DNA of 64,000 nucleotides from Streptomyces canus 299MFChir4.1 (GCF_000383615.1 NZ_KB911591.1:1-64000), one strand, 5' to 3'. Positions 8,806 to 17,796 are shown, counted from the first letter of the stretch. The notes: generated by a model not told the origin, from the sequence alone. Made by a program: numbers and translations.

Positions 8806-8944
8806 TCATGCGCGGGGAACGTGATGTGCGGCACGCCCGCGGAAGGGATTTTCCGGCCGCTTGGCGGATTCTTCCTGCGCACGGCTTGATCAGCGATCAA
8901 AGGGGATGAATTCCCTGGCCACAGCGCATTCTGCTCATTTGACA

Positions 8945-8957
8945 GTGCATTGTGCAC
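8945..8957. promoter_or_regulatory. short palindrome upstream of the gene at 8998
   Basis: GTGCA-TTG-TGCAC is a perfect palindrome 40 bases before the start; GTGCACTGTG recurs at the start codon, and TTGATC/GATCAA arms lie at 8886-8900. The cluster of dyads in an AT-richer stretch suggests a regulated promoter, but no regulator is identified. Confidence 0.3.
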
Positions 8958-8997
8958 ACAGATAGGAAGCAGCTCTCTGAGGTCGAAGAGGTGCACT

Positions 8998-9513
8998 GTG
9001 TACGAGCCGAACGTGGTCGGGGACTGGCAGGAGTACGACGAGCATGCCGGTCTGCGTGTCCGCGTCCACCGTCTGGAGGCGGCCGAGCCGCCGCGGGGAC
9101 GCGACGACGCCGCCGAAGGGCTCACCTATTTCAGCGTCCGTGTGACCGTCGAGAACCGCGGCGCCCTGCATCCGACGGTCCATCTGGAGGACGGTCAGAT
9201 CGACGTGCGGATCGGCCCCGACGGCGAGAGCGCCTTCATCGACTGGCGCAACTCGCAGTTCATCGAGGGCTTCGACGTCTACCCGCTGCGCCGCGTCACC
9301 GCCGTGGTGTTCGCGGCGGGACCGGAGGCGAGCCTCGGCCAGATCGACGTGCAGATCCAGTTGCGGGTCGACGACGACTGGGCCGACCGCCGGCTGTGGG
9401 CGGGCGGCATCGGACTCGACGAGCGGACCGCGCACCCGGGCGTGGGCCGCGAGGGCCTGGCCTGCCAGGTCAGCAACTTTCTGCGGGACCAGGCCGAAGA
9501 GGGCACCGCCTGA
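8998..9513 (+). CDS. conserved hypothetical protein of beta-rich type
   Basis: I do not recognise a named family. The 171-residue protein is acidic, has no signal peptide or membrane segment, and is rich in alternating hydrophobic strands (YFSVRVTVENRG, GQIDVQIQLRVDD). The middle looks like an immunoglobulin-like or DUF4352-type fold (VRVTVENRGALHP near residue 45), which is a guess. The GTG was chosen for AGAGG eight bases upstream and because residues encoded before it are low-quality. Codon use is fully Streptomyces-like, so the gene is real. It is convergent with hemC, the stops being 13 bases apart. Confidence 0.75.
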   Translation: MYEPNVVGDWQEYDEHAGLRVRVHRLEAAEPPRGRDDAAEGLTYFSVRVTVENRGALHPTVHLEDGQIDVRIGPDGESAFIDWRNSQFIEGFDVYPLRRVTAVVFAAGPEASLGQIDVQIQLRVDDDWADRRLWAGGIGLDERTAHPGVGREGLACQVSNFLRDQAEEGTA

Positions 9514-9526
9514 TCCCGCCCCTGGG

Positions 9527-10471
9527 TCAGTGCGGGATGCCGTCGATGATCTCGCGGGCACCCTGACGCAGCAGCGCTACCGCTACCGAGGTGCCCAGCG
9601 TGGCCGGATCGAGCCGGCCCGCCCACTCGTGGGCGTTCAGCCGGGTCTTGCCGTCCGGGGTGAACACACAGGCCCGCAGGGACAGTTCGTCACCGTGGTC
9701 CACGCGCGCGTACCCCGCGATCGGGCTGTTGCAGTGGCCCTGGAGGACGTGCAGGAACATCCGCTCGGCGGTCGCCTCCCGGTAGGTGTCCGGGTCGCCC
9801 AGCGCGCTGACAGCGTCGATCAGCTCGGTGTCGCCCTCCCGGCACTGCAGCGCGAGGATGCCCGCGCCGATCGGCGGCATCATCGTCTCGGGGGAGAGGA
9901 CCTCGCTGATCACGTCCTGGCGGCCGATGCGTTCCAGACCGGCCACGGCGAGCAGCAGCGCGTCCGCCTCACCCGCCTCCAGCTTCGCCAGCCGCCGGTT
10001 GGCGTTGCCGCGGAAGGGCACGCACTCCAGGTGCGGGTGGGTGGCGGCCAGCTGGGCCACCCGGCGCACCGAGGAGGTGCCGACCCGGGTCCCCTCCGGA
10101 AGCTCGTCCAGGGTGAGGCCGCCCGGGTGGATCAGGGCGTCGCGGATGTCGTCCCGCTTCAGGAACGCGGCGAACGCGGTGCCCGCTGGGAGCGGCCGGT
10201 CGGCGGGCACGTCCTTGACGCAGTGCACCGCGAGATCGGCCTGGCCGGCCAGCAGTGCGGCGTCGACCTCCTTGGTGAACGCGCCCTTGCCCTCGACCTT
10301 GGACAGGTCGCCCATCCACTTGTCACCGGTCGTTCTCACCGGGACGACCTCGGTGCGCACGCCGGGGTACAGGGCTGTCAACTCGCTGCGCACGCGCTCC
10401 ACTTGGGCCAGTGCCATCGGCGAGTCACGGGAGACGACACGGATCAGTTCCGGGAGGGACATGCGGGACAT
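9527..10471 (-). CDS. hemC: porphobilinogen deaminase (hydroxymethylbilane synthase)
   Basis: A 314-residue HemC, which joins four porphobilinogens to hydroxymethylbilane in tetrapyrrole synthesis. Family signatures are intact: RVVSRDSPMALAQVERV, VHCVKDVPADRPLPAG, the RGNANRRLAKLEAGEADALLLA loop, and the dipyrromethane-cofactor cysteine Cys247 in LQGHCNSPIAGYA. It is the last gene of a compact operon with an MFS transporter, a hypothetical protein and a GNAT enzyme, not with hemA, hemB or hemD. This suggests a second copy serving a special need, which is inference. The ATG at 10471 has AGGGA six bases upstream; another ATG lies three codons in. Confidence 0.94.
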   Translation of the reverse strand: MSRMSLPELIRVVSRDSPMALAQVERVRSELTALYPGVRTEVVPVRTTGDKWMGDLSKVEGKGAFTKEVDAALLAGQADLAVHCVKDVPADRPLPAGTAFAAFLKRDDIRDALIHPGGLTLDELPEGTRVGTSSVRRVAQLAATHPHLECVPFRGNANRRLAKLEAGEADALLLAVAGLERIGRQDVISEVLSPETMMPPIGAGILALQCREGDTELIDAVSALGDPDTYREATAERMFLHVLQGHCNSPIAGYARVDHGDELSLRACVFTPDGKTRLNAHEWAGRLDPATLGTSVAVALLRQGAREIIDGIPH

Positions 10472-10482
10472 GATAGTCCCTG

Positions 10483-10971
10483 TCAAGGGTCGGTGTTTGA
10501 CGCTCGGGGAGGAACGGGTAGGGAGTAGCGCACCTTTTGCCTGGCACGGGCGCCGATCCGGTCGTAGAACCGGATCGCACCGTCGTTCCAGGTGGGCGTC
10601 TGCCATTGCACCTCGCCGAGGCCCAGCGCACGGGCCTCGGCGATCACGGCGTCCATGAGCAGCACGCCGAGTCCGAGACCGCGGTGCCCGGGAAGCAGGA
10701 ACAGGCAGTCCATGTGCAGGTACTCGCGGCCCTCCCAGGTGGAGAGTTCGGGTGCGCAGGTGGCGTAGCCCACGAGTTCGCCGTCCGGGAGTTCGGCCAC
10801 CAGGCAGCGCAGGCGGGGCGCGGGGGTGTCGAAGAGGAGCGCGGCCAGTCTGGCGGGCAGGTCGTCCGAGGGCGGCGCCGCCTGTTCGTACTCCGCGTGC
10901 CGGGCGGCGAGTTCGGCGACCGCGGGGAGATCGGCGCGCTCGGCGCGCCGGACGAGGGGAGCGTCGCTCAT
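10483..10971 (-). CDS. GNAT family N-acetyltransferase
   Basis: A 162-residue GNAT protein that probably acetylates an amine from acetyl-CoA. Visible are the N-terminal VRRAERADLPAVAEL, the beta4 strand GREYLHMDCLFLLPGHRG, the pyrophosphate-binding loop HRGLGLGVLLMDAVI (Q/R-x-x-G-x-G/A type, near residue 97), and WQTPTWNDGAIRFYDRIGA near the end. It overlaps the upstream gene by four bases and ends 11 bases before hemC, so it belongs to the same operon. The substrate is unknown. Confidence 0.9.
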   Translation of the reverse strand: MSDAPLVRRAERADLPAVAELAARHAEYEQAAPPSDDLPARLAALLFDTPAPRLRCLVAELPDGELVGYATCAPELSTWEGREYLHMDCLFLLPGHRGLGLGVLLMDAVIAEARALGLGEVQWQTPTWNDGAIRFYDRIGARARQKVRYSLPVPPRASNTDP

Positions 10972-11486
10972 CGGACGTCACCCGTCACGGTGTCCGCACC
11001 CCAGGCCGTGAGACGGTCGGCGAGCGACCCGGTGCCGTCCAGGACGTGCCGCGAGTACGCGTCCCGCTCGTGCGCGAGTACGGCGGCCTCCCACACACAG
11101 GGCGAGAGCCCCGCCCGGCCGGGCCGCAGCGCGTCGGGCTCGCCCACCGGCCCGGTGAAGATCGCCAGGTCCGCCATGTCGCCCTCGATCCAGCTGTGCA
11201 CCAGGACGTAGTCGCCGTCGCCGCCCGCGTGCACGATCAGGACGGCCAGGCCCAGGGAGCCCCGCAGCGGGCCGAGTTCGAGCTGCCGCGCGGCGATCCG
11301 CAGCCCGGCCTCGGCGTCCTTGGCCGACACGGTACGGCCGGGCGCCTCCAGCGCGTAGACCTTCACCAGGTGCCCTGCGGCCTCCCTGAGGCCCAACGGC
11401 CGGGCGGGACGGGCGTGGTGGCTGCCGGCGAGGGCGAGCAGGGCCTCGGTACCGACCGCCGCGGGCAGTTCCTCGTGAAGATCCAT
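10968..11486 (-). CDS. hypothetical protein in the MFS-GNAT-hemC operon
   Basis: I do not recognise this 172-residue protein. It has no signal peptide; hydrophobic stretches (GSLGLAVLIVHAGGDGDYVLVHSW near residues 82-105) look like buried strands, not membrane helices. The segment VLVHSWIEGDMADLAIFTGP followed by CVWEAAVLAHERDAYSRHVL resembles small Streptomyces conserved proteins. It starts seven bases after the MFS stop and overlaps the GNAT start by four, so it is translated as part of the operon. Its real-gene status rests on this packing and on codon bias. Confidence 0.7.
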   Translation of the reverse strand: MDLHEELPAAVGTEALLALAGSHHARPARPLGLREAAGHLVKVYALEAPGRTVSAKDAEAGLRIAARQLELGPLRGSLGLAVLIVHAGGDGDYVLVHSWIEGDMADLAIFTGPVGEPDALRPGRAGLSPCVWEAAVLAHERDAYSRHVLDGTGSLADRLTAWGADTVTGDVR

Positions 11487-11493
11487 CCGGCCA

Positions 11494-12693
11494 TCATCGG
11501 ACGCCGGACTCCGGCCCGTCCACCGTCTCCCGCGCGACGACGGTGTCCGGCCGGGACAGCACCACCAGTGCCACCGCCGTGAGCACCCCGCCGGCCAGGA
11601 ACGTGCCGCGTGTCCCGGTCAGCGGCAGCAGCACCCCACCGAGCAGGGCGCCGGCGGCCACGCCCCCGTTGAACGCCGCCGAGTTGGCCGCCAGGGCCGT
11701 CTCGGTGCGGCCCGGGGCGACCCGCAGCACCTGGCTCTGCGTCGCCATGAACGTCGGTGCCACCGAGGCCCCCAGCAGCATGAGCAGCACGACGGTCGCC
11801 ACCTGGCTGCTGCCGGCCGCGTACAGTCCGACCAGTGCCACGGCCTGGCCGGCGACCGGCACGGTCAGCGTGGCCCGCGGGTACCGGTCCAGCAGCCGTC
11901 CGGCCACGGTGACCCCGCCCAGCGCCGCCGCCCCGAACGCCATGAGCACGGCGCTCACCGCGTCCCGGCCGAACCCGCTCACCTCGTCCAGGAAGGCCAC
12001 GACGTAGGTGAACCCGGTGAACGCCCCCGTCACCGAGAGCGCGGTGGTGGCGAGCACGACCGCGAACCGGCGCCGGTCCGGCGCGGTCCCGTACGCCGCA
12101 TGCCCCTCTTGCGGACGCGAGGTCGGCAGCAGCACGGCCACCGCGACCAGCGATACGACGGCGAGGGCGCCCAGCACCCCGAACGGCGCCCGCCAGCCGC
12201 TGTGACCGCCCAGCCACGTCCCCGCCGGCACCCCGGCCACCGTGGCCAGCGAACCGCCCACCGACAGCAGCCCGATGATCCGGCCGCGCCGTTCGGGCGG
12301 GAACAGGCCGACCGCGACCGGGCCCATCACCGCCCAGAACAGCGCCTGGGCCAGCGCGGTCGCCACCCGGGCGGCCAGCAGCAGACCGTACGACACGGTG
12401 GCGAGCGCCGAGACCCAGCCGGCCACCGCGAGCACCGCGAGCAGACCGGTCATCAGATACCGGCGCGGCACGGACCGGCTGACGTGCGCCAGCGGAAGCG
12501 AGGCGATGGCCACCGCCAGGCCGTAGCCGGTGACCAGCGCGCCCACCGAGGTGAGCGAGACCCGCAGATCGTCCGCCATCAGGGACAGCAGACCCACCGG
12601 GAGGTTCTCGGTGGTGTTGAAGGTGAACGCCGCCAGCATCAGCGCCGTGACGACGGCGGCACTGCGCCAGGGGGCCGGACGTACGCTGCCCAT
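11494..12693 (-). CDS. MFS transporter (AraJ/chloramphenicol-efflux-like)
   Basis: A 399-residue, 12-segment permease of the drug:H+ antiporter-1 group. Helix 1-2 contains FNTTENLPVGLLSLMADDL, helix 2-3 loop HVSRSVPRRYLM, and helix 5 the motif GVPAGTWLGGHSGWRAPF, typical of AraJ/CmlR efflux pumps. It is the first gene of a minus-strand operon with the hypothetical protein, GNAT enzyme and hemC, and is divergent from a large ArsR-like regulator. The ATG follows GGAAAGG. A role in exporting a toxic small molecule is likely; the hemC linkage raises the possibility of a tetrapyrrole-related substrate, which is speculative. Confidence 0.92.
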   Translation of the reverse strand: MGSVRPAPWRSAAVVTALMLAAFTFNTTENLPVGLLSLMADDLRVSLTSVGALVTGYGLAVAIASLPLAHVSRSVPRRYLMTGLLAVLAVAGWVSALATVSYGLLLAARVATALAQALFWAVMGPVAVGLFPPERRGRIIGLLSVGGSLATVAGVPAGTWLGGHSGWRAPFGVLGALAVVSLVAVAVLLPTSRPQEGHAAYGTAPDRRRFAVVLATTALSVTGAFTGFTYVVAFLDEVSGFGRDAVSAVLMAFGAAALGGVTVAGRLLDRYPRATLTVPVAGQAVALVGLYAAGSSQVATVVLLMLLGASVAPTFMATQSQVLRVAPGRTETALAANSAAFNGGVAAGALLGGVLLPLTGTRGTFLAGGVLTAVALVVLSRPDTVVARETVDGPESGVR

Positions 12694-12805
12694 CCAACTG
12701 CCTTTCCGGGGTGGGGAAGAGGGACGGCAAGCGTGCTGGGCCGACGCGCACCGGCTCTACTCTTTCGGTCCAGGACGAATCACCGACCGCCCACGGGAGG
12801 CCGCC

Positions 12806-13795
12806 TTGGCGCTGACCCTGCGTTTGGGGACCGACGACCTCAGTCGGTGCCGGTTCGCGGTCTCCCCGCTGTGCCAGACCCACGAGGCGCTGCGCATGCT
12901 GCGCCGCTCCGCCAGGCACGGCTACCACCGGGCCTGGCTGCGCCGCGCCGCGCCCGCCGTGACCGGGCTCGACCTGTCCCCGCTGTGGCTGTTCATCCCG
13001 CCGGTCGGCGGCTACACCCCCGACTTCCTGGGGCCGCCGCCCGAGGAGCCGTACCCCCGCTTCGAGGACGAGCTGGCCCGCGTACGCGCCACCGACCCCG
13101 CCCTCGCCCGCACCGAGATGGCCCGTTCGCTCGCCTGCACGCCGGGGCTCGCCGAGTCGGCGCGGGGCCGGGCCGCGCTCGACTACCCGGCCGCCACCGT
13201 GCGGCGCCTCGCCGACCTCACCGAGCAGGCCTGGCGGACACTGGTAGCCCCGGACTGGGCACGTCATCGGGCCGTGCTGGAGGCCGACATCGCGCACCGC
13301 TCCCGGCAGGTGGCGGACGCCGGGCTCGACGCGTTGTTCACCGGTCTGCACCCGGACGTCGACTGGGCCGGCGGAAGCCTCACCCTTCCCGTGCGGGGCG
13401 ACCTCGAGGACGCCCAACACGCCGACGGGCGAGGCGTGCTGCTCATGCCGAGTGTGTTCGTGTGGCCGGACGTGGTGAGCGGCTTCGCGCGGCCCTGGCA
13501 GCCGACGGTCATCTATCCGGCGCGCGGCATGGGCGCACTGCACGGCGACGGGGTGCCGCGCCCGTCGCAGGCGCTCGCGCGGCTGCTGGGGCGGCAGCGT
13601 GCCGCGGTTCTGGCGGGGCTCGGGGACCCGGCCTCGACGACCGACCTGGCCCGCCGGCACGGCCTCGCCCCCTCGACCGTCTCCGCCCACCTGGCGGTCC
13701 TGCGCGAGGCGGGCCTGCTCGGCTCGCGCAGGCAGGGCCACCGGGTGCTGTACGGGCGGACAGCGCTCGGTGACGCGGTGGTGGCGGGCGCCTGA
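12806..13795 (+). CDS. ArsR-type winged-helix regulator with long N-terminal domain (DUF5937-like)
   Basis: A 329-residue regulator. The first 240 residues match the Streptomyces DUF5937-type domain (LRLGTDDLSRCRFAVSPL at the start, SVFVWPDVVSGF near 215); the last 70 form an ArsR-like winged helix: RAAVLAGLGDPASTTDLARRHGLAPSTVSAHLAVLREAGLL and a basic wing RRQGHRVLYGRT. A TTG start is chosen because GGGAGG lies five bases before it and homology begins there. It is divergent from the MFS gene across about 110 bases, so it probably controls the MFS-hemC operon. No metal-binding Cys pair is visible in the wHTH. Confidence 0.82.
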   Translation: MALTLRLGTDDLSRCRFAVSPLCQTHEALRMLRRSARHGYHRAWLRRAAPAVTGLDLSPLWLFIPPVGGYTPDFLGPPPEEPYPRFEDELARVRATDPALARTEMARSLACTPGLAESARGRAALDYPAATVRRLADLTEQAWRTLVAPDWARHRAVLEADIAHRSRQVADAGLDALFTGLHPDVDWAGGSLTLPVRGDLEDAQHADGRGVLLMPSVFVWPDVVSGFARPWQPTVIYPARGMGALHGDGVPRPSQALARLLGRQRAAVLAGLGDPASTTDLARRHGLAPSTVSAHLAVLREAGLLGSRRQGHRVLYGRTALGDAVVAGA

Positions 13796-13846
13796 CCGTC
13801 CGGCGGTCCGGGCCGGCTGCCGAGCGCGGCGGGTCCGGCCACAGGC

Positions 13847-14872
13847 TCAGGCGAGCGGCTCGCTGAGTTCGACCGAGCGCAGGGCTGCCGCCAGGGCCTG
13901 CTCGTCGCCGATGTCCAGGGCCGTGTCGGTGAGCTTGATGACGTGTTCGTCGCCGTGGGCGAGGGCTCGTTCCACGACCTCTTCCGCGGTGAGGCGCGCG
14001 GGAGGGACGTAGGCGACCGGTGCCGGCGGCGCGTACATCGCCGTGACCGCCGCCGACGCCGTCCACGCCGCGTGCAGGCTCGGCACCCACTGGTCGCGGG
14101 GCAGGGAGTCCAGGGTCCGCAGCACGGCGTTGGGGGCCGTGGCCGCGTGCACGAGCATGGTCGGCTCGCCGTGGCCGTGGGTGGCGTAGCGGTGGGTCGT
14201 GGCGCGCACGAGCTCGGTGAGCCGCTCCTTCGCGGTGTCCGGGTCGGTGACGCCGTGCGCCCACACGGGCAGGCGGCGTACGGCGGCCAGGCGGTTCCGG
14301 AACCCCAGGTGCCCCGGCTCGATGGCCGGCACCGCTGCCAGGGCGTCCACGGCGGTCGGCGCACCCGGCAGCTCCACGAACCCGGTCACGGGCTGGTGCC
14401 GTGCCGCCCAGTAGCCCAGCGCGTGCGCGAGTTCGGTGAGCCGGGGCGCGTTCTCCTGGGCCTCCAGGGCGCGGACGGCGTGGCCGACCCGGATGACCGT
14501 GTGCGTGGCACCGCCGTACACGCCCGGCAGCAGGCGCGGCCACCACTCGGCGAGGACGCCCTTCCAGGGGCGCTCGGCGAGCGTACGCGAGAAATAGTCG
14601 GTCCAGTCCGCCATCCGGCGCGGATCACCCAGTGCCGAGGGCCAGTTGTCGTCCGTCACGGGGGCGGTGCGGTCGGGGAAGTCCTCCAGCTTGTCCCGGT
14701 ACAGGTCCAGCCACCGGTGCACCGAGCCGGCCTGTCCGTGCGCGGCGAGCGCCTCGACCACCATGGGGGCGTGGTTGCTCAGCCAGCCCTCGCGCTCCGG
14801 GCCGGACGCGTGGACGCGGTCCAGGGCCTCTTCGAGGTACCCGCTCGTGCAGCTCGTATCGGTCGTGTCCAT
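13847..14872 (-). CDS. questin oxidase family protein
   Basis: A 341-residue, mostly helical protein of the questin-oxidase-like family (DUF4243). Characteristic segments are LEEALDRVHASGPEREGWLSNHAPMVVEAL near the N terminus, the internal WWPRLLPGVYGGATHTVIRVGHAVRAL near 110-135, and YGGATHTVIR, which places a His in the expected HGxxHG-like region. In fungi members perform Baeyer-Villiger ring opening of anthraquinones; bacterial members are uncharacterised and no polyketide cluster is near. ATG at 14872, stand-alone gene. Confidence 0.82.
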   Translation of the reverse strand: MDTTDTSCTSGYLEEALDRVHASGPEREGWLSNHAPMVVEALAAHGQAGSVHRWLDLYRDKLEDFPDRTAPVTDDNWPSALGDPRRMADWTDYFSRTLAERPWKGVLAEWWPRLLPGVYGGATHTVIRVGHAVRALEAQENAPRLTELAHALGYWAARHQPVTGFVELPGAPTAVDALAAVPAIEPGHLGFRNRLAAVRRLPVWAHGVTDPDTAKERLTELVRATTHRYATHGHGEPTMLVHAATAPNAVLRTLDSLPRDQWVPSLHAAWTASAAVTAMYAPPAPVAYVPPARLTAEEVVERALAHGDEHVIKLTDTALDIGDEQALAAALRSVELSEPLA

Positions 14873-14983
14873 GAACAGGACGCTATGCCGGGGCGGTTCG
14901 GCGGGGATCGGGCGCGGGACGGAATCCGGCGGTGCCCGGAGTCCTAGGTCCCGCGCCCTACGGCGCCCGGGAGCGTGGCCGGG

Positions 14984-15763
14984 TCAGGCGTTGGGGTCGA
15001 AGGAGATCCCCGACGGCTTCGCCGACGACAGGTGCGCGGCGAAGTTGGCGTCCTTGAGACCGAAGTTGGCGCTGCCGAAGTCGTACGCGCTCAACTTGTC
15101 GCGCAGAGCCGTCGACGGGTAGCCGTTCCAGCCGACCAGCGGCGGGTACTGCCAGGTGCCCTTGGCGTTCTCCGGGGGCTCGTCACCCGAGTTGGCCAGC
15201 CGGAAGCAGTGCGTGCTGATGCCGTCCTTGTGGTAGACGATCTTCGCGTGCGTGCCGTCGAAGCGGACGCCGGAGGCCGCGCTGACCGTGAACGAGCCGT
15301 GGTTGGACGTCGACACGTACTGGACCGCGCCGTTCTGCACCCAGATGACGACGTGCTCCCAGTCGTTGCGGTGCCCGCCGATGCCGCTGTTGGCTATTGC
15401 CTGGTCCTTCTCGAAGTACAGGCCGTACAGGTAGGCGCACCAGCCGTTGTCGCACTTGTAGCGCGAGTACGTGTTGGTGTTGTCGAGGTCCGAGGCGTCA
15501 TGACAGCCCCCGCTGAGCGAACCCGTCGGGTTCAGGCCGCCGTTGATGGTGCCGTCGGGGCCGATGGCGGGCGTCGAGTAGCAGCCGTCGGTGTCGTAGT
15601 CGAAGGCCGGCTGGTAGGTGTACTCGGTGCTCTCGGCGTTGGCGGGCAGCGCCTTGGGCGGGGCGGCGAACGCGACGGAAGGAAAGGCGACGACGAGCGC
15701 GGCGGCGCCTGCCAGACCGGTGAACCACCTCGTGCGGTGCCTCTTGAACGACGGTGACGCCAC
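14984..15763 (-). CDS. secreted NPP1 (necrosis-inducing, NLP) family protein
   Basis: A 259-residue secreted protein. The signal peptide has basic residues (FKRHRTRW), a hydrophobic core and an AFA|AP cleavage site near residue 33. The mature part carries the NPP1/NLP domain with paired cysteines and the signature region GHRNDWEHVVIWV. In toxic plant-pathogen NLPs this heptapeptide is GHRHDWE; here the second His is Asn, so the calcium site and cytolytic activity may be altered. The GTG at 15763 follows a strong GAGGAGGACGC site, better than the earlier in-frame ATG. Family secure, toxicity doubtful. Confidence 0.9.
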   Translation of the reverse strand: MASPSFKRHRTRWFTGLAGAAALVVAFPSVAFAAPPKALPANAESTEYTYQPAFDYDTDGCYSTPAIGPDGTINGGLNPTGSLSGGCHDASDLDNTNTYSRYKCDNGWCAYLYGLYFEKDQAIANSGIGGHRNDWEHVVIWVQNGAVQYVSTSNHGSFTVSAASGVRFDGTHAKIVYHKDGISTHCFRLANSGDEPPENAKGTWQYPPLVGWNGYPSTALRDKLSAYDFGSANFGLKDANFAAHLSSAKPSGISFDPNA

Positions 15764-15894
15764 TGCGTCCTCCTCGGGGTCCGGGCGCAGCCCAACGGCT
15801 GTGGGGTTACTGGGTAGTTCAGCTTCCCGGCTTTCCATGTCCGCGCCAAGTTGGTGAAGGCATCGCTCCGGTTACGGCTTGCCCAACACCGGGA

Positions 15895-16875
15895 TCATGG
15901 AGGCGCGTCGGGGAGATCGGCCGAGGAGTCCTCCGGCGCGAGATCGGGCCGCAGCCGCAGCCAGGACGGCTGACGCAGCAACCCCGCCCGGGTACGGGTG
16001 CTGTAGCGGACCTCGCCCACCAGCCGGGGCAGCACCCAGTGCGCACCCGGGACGCGCGGCACGGGATCGAAGGGGCACACGTCCGTCGCCGCGGACGCCA
16101 ACAGCGAGGCGAGCTCCGTCCGTTCCGTCTCGCTCCAGCCGGTGCCCACATTGCCGACGTAGCGCAGCCGCCCTCCGTCCCGCTGTCCGACCAGCACCGC
16201 GCCCGGCAGGCCGGTGAGCCGGCCCTTGCCGGGCAGCCAGCCGCCCACGAGGACGTCCTCGCTGCGCATGTTGCGGATCTTGATCCAGGCGCGGGAGCGC
16301 ACTCCGGGTTCGTACACCGAGTCGAGCCGCTTGCAGACCAGGCCCTCCAGACCGTGTTCACGGGTGGCGCGCAGGGCCTGCTCGCCGTGACCGACGAGGG
16401 CGCCGGGCGTGGACCAGTGCGGCCCGGAGAGCTCAAGCTCCTCCAGTCGCGCCCGCCGCTGCGTGTAGGGAAGGGTGAGGAGCGAGCGCCGGCCCAGGTG
16501 CATCAGGTCGAACAGCACGAGGTGGACGGGCGCTTCGGCCGCCCGGCGTGCGGCTCTGGCCGGGGCGTGCGCCAACTGCATGCGCGGTTGCAGCAACTGG
16601 AAGTCCGCGCGGCCCTGTTCGTCCAGCGCCAGGATCTCCCCGTCGAGCACCGCGGGTGTGGTGCCGAGCGCAGCGCCCAGTGACCGCAGTTCGGGATAGG
16701 CGCCGGTGATCTCCTCGCCGGACCGGGCGCGCAGCACCACGTCGCCGTTCCCGGCGAGGTAGGCCACCACCCGCTGGCCGTCCTGCTTGGTCTCGTAGGC
16801 CCAGCGCGCGTCCTGGGAGGCGGGCGGCAGGGTGCCGGGGGTGGCGAGCATGGGCGGGATCAGCGGGAGGGTCAC
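15895..16875 (-). CDS. stand-alone ATP-dependent DNA ligase (LigD ligase-domain/LigC type)
   Basis: A 326-residue ligase with nucleotidyltransferase and OB-fold domains. The nucleophile Lys30 lies in YETKQDGQR (KxDGxR motif I); motif III is VLFDLMHLG, motif IV LEGLVCKRLDS, and motif V AWIKIRNMR near 225. The OB-fold part starts at VGGWLPGKGRLTGLPGAVLVG. It joins DNA breaks using ATP, as in bacterial NHEJ or repair. No ku or primase gene is adjacent; the 3'-phosphoesterase domain that completes LigD is a separate gene at 26757-27338. Motif completeness suggests it is active. Confidence 0.9.
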   Translation of the reverse strand: MTLPLIPPMLATPGTLPPASQDARWAYETKQDGQRVVAYLAGNGDVVLRARSGEEITGAYPELRSLGAALGTTPAVLDGEILALDEQGRADFQLLQPRMQLAHAPARAARRAAEAPVHLVLFDLMHLGRRSLLTLPYTQRRARLEELELSGPHWSTPGALVGHGEQALRATREHGLEGLVCKRLDSVYEPGVRSRAWIKIRNMRSEDVLVGGWLPGKGRLTGLPGAVLVGQRDGGRLRYVGNVGTGWSETERTELASLLASAATDVCPFDPVPRVPGAHWVLPRLVGEVRYSTRTRAGLLRQPSWLRLRPDLAPEDSSADLPDAPP

Positions 16876-17010
16876 GGGTCAGTTGTCGACACGGGCACCG
16901 GCCGCCACGCGCCCCGCACACCGGTTTCCCCTGAACGGGCGCCGCCCGGGTGCCTTCCGCGCGGAACTCCAGGGTGAGGTTCCCGATCGCGAGGGCTGTG
17001 AGGAGATGGG

Positions 17011-17760
17011 TCAGATGATGCCGCCGTTGGCCCGCAGCACTTGGCCGTTGACCCAGTGACCGGCCGGGCTCACCAGGAACGACACGACGTTGGCGATGTC
17101 CTTCGGCGTCCCGAGCCGCTCCAGCGGGGGCTGGGCCGCCAGGCTGGCGACGGTCTCCTCGTCCTTGCCGTCGAGGAAGAGGTCGGTCGCTGTCGGCCCG
17201 GGGGCCACGGCGTTGACGGTGACGTCACGGCCGCGGAGCTCGCGGGCGAGGATCAGGGTCACGGCCTCGACCGCGCCCTTGCTGGCCGCGTAGGCGCCGT
17301 ACCCGGGGGAGGCGAGCCCGACGACCGAGCTGGAGAGGTTGACGAGCGCACCGCCCGGGCGCAGTCGGCGGGCGGCCTGCTGGTCGACGGCGAAGGTGCC
17401 GCGGATGTTGGTGCGGTACAGGGCGTCGAGCTCGGCGAGGTCGAGCTCCGCGATCGGGGCCAGCGGCATCCGGCCCGCGGAGTGGACCACCACGTCGACA
17501 CCGCCGTACGTGGCCTCCGCCACGTCGAACACGGCGGCGACCTCGGTCTCGTCGGCGACGTCCGCGCGGGCGGCGCGGGCGGTGCCGCCCGCCTTCTCGA
17601 TGGCGTGCACGGCCTCGTCGGCGGCGTCCTTGTTGCCCGCGTACCCGACGACGACCGCGAACCCGTCCGCGGCGAGTCGCTGGGCGATCTGCCGTCCGAT
17701 GCCGCGCGATCCGCCGGTCACGATCGCGACACGCTGGTCCGTCCGGGGCTGAGTGGTCAT
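17011..17760 (-). CDS. SDR family oxidoreductase
   Basis: A 249-residue classical short-chain dehydrogenase. The NAD(P) motif is TGGSRGIG (residues 15-22), with NLSSS, then YGAYAASKG giving the Ser-Tyr-Lys catalytic set, and the C-terminal GHWVNGQVLRANGGII. An Arg in GGSRG favours NADPH. The ATG at 17760 follows AAGGATGC. It is divergent from a TetR regulator over a shared 129-base operator region, so it is very likely the target of that regulator; such pairs commonly respond to quinones or electrophiles, which is inference. Confidence 0.93.
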   Translation of the reverse strand: MTTQPRTDQRVAIVTGGSRGIGRQIAQRLAADGFAVVVGYAGNKDAADEAVHAIEKAGGTARAARADVADETEVAAVFDVAEATYGGVDVVVHSAGRMPLAPIAELDLAELDALYRTNIRGTFAVDQQAARRLRPGGALVNLSSSVVGLASPGYGAYAASKGAVEAVTLILARELRGRDVTVNAVAPGPTATDLFLDGKDEETVASLAAQPPLERLGTPKDIANVVSFLVSPAGHWVNGQVLRANGGII

Positions 17761-17796
17761 GACTGCATCCTTTGTCAGCACTGCTGCTGTTAGCGT

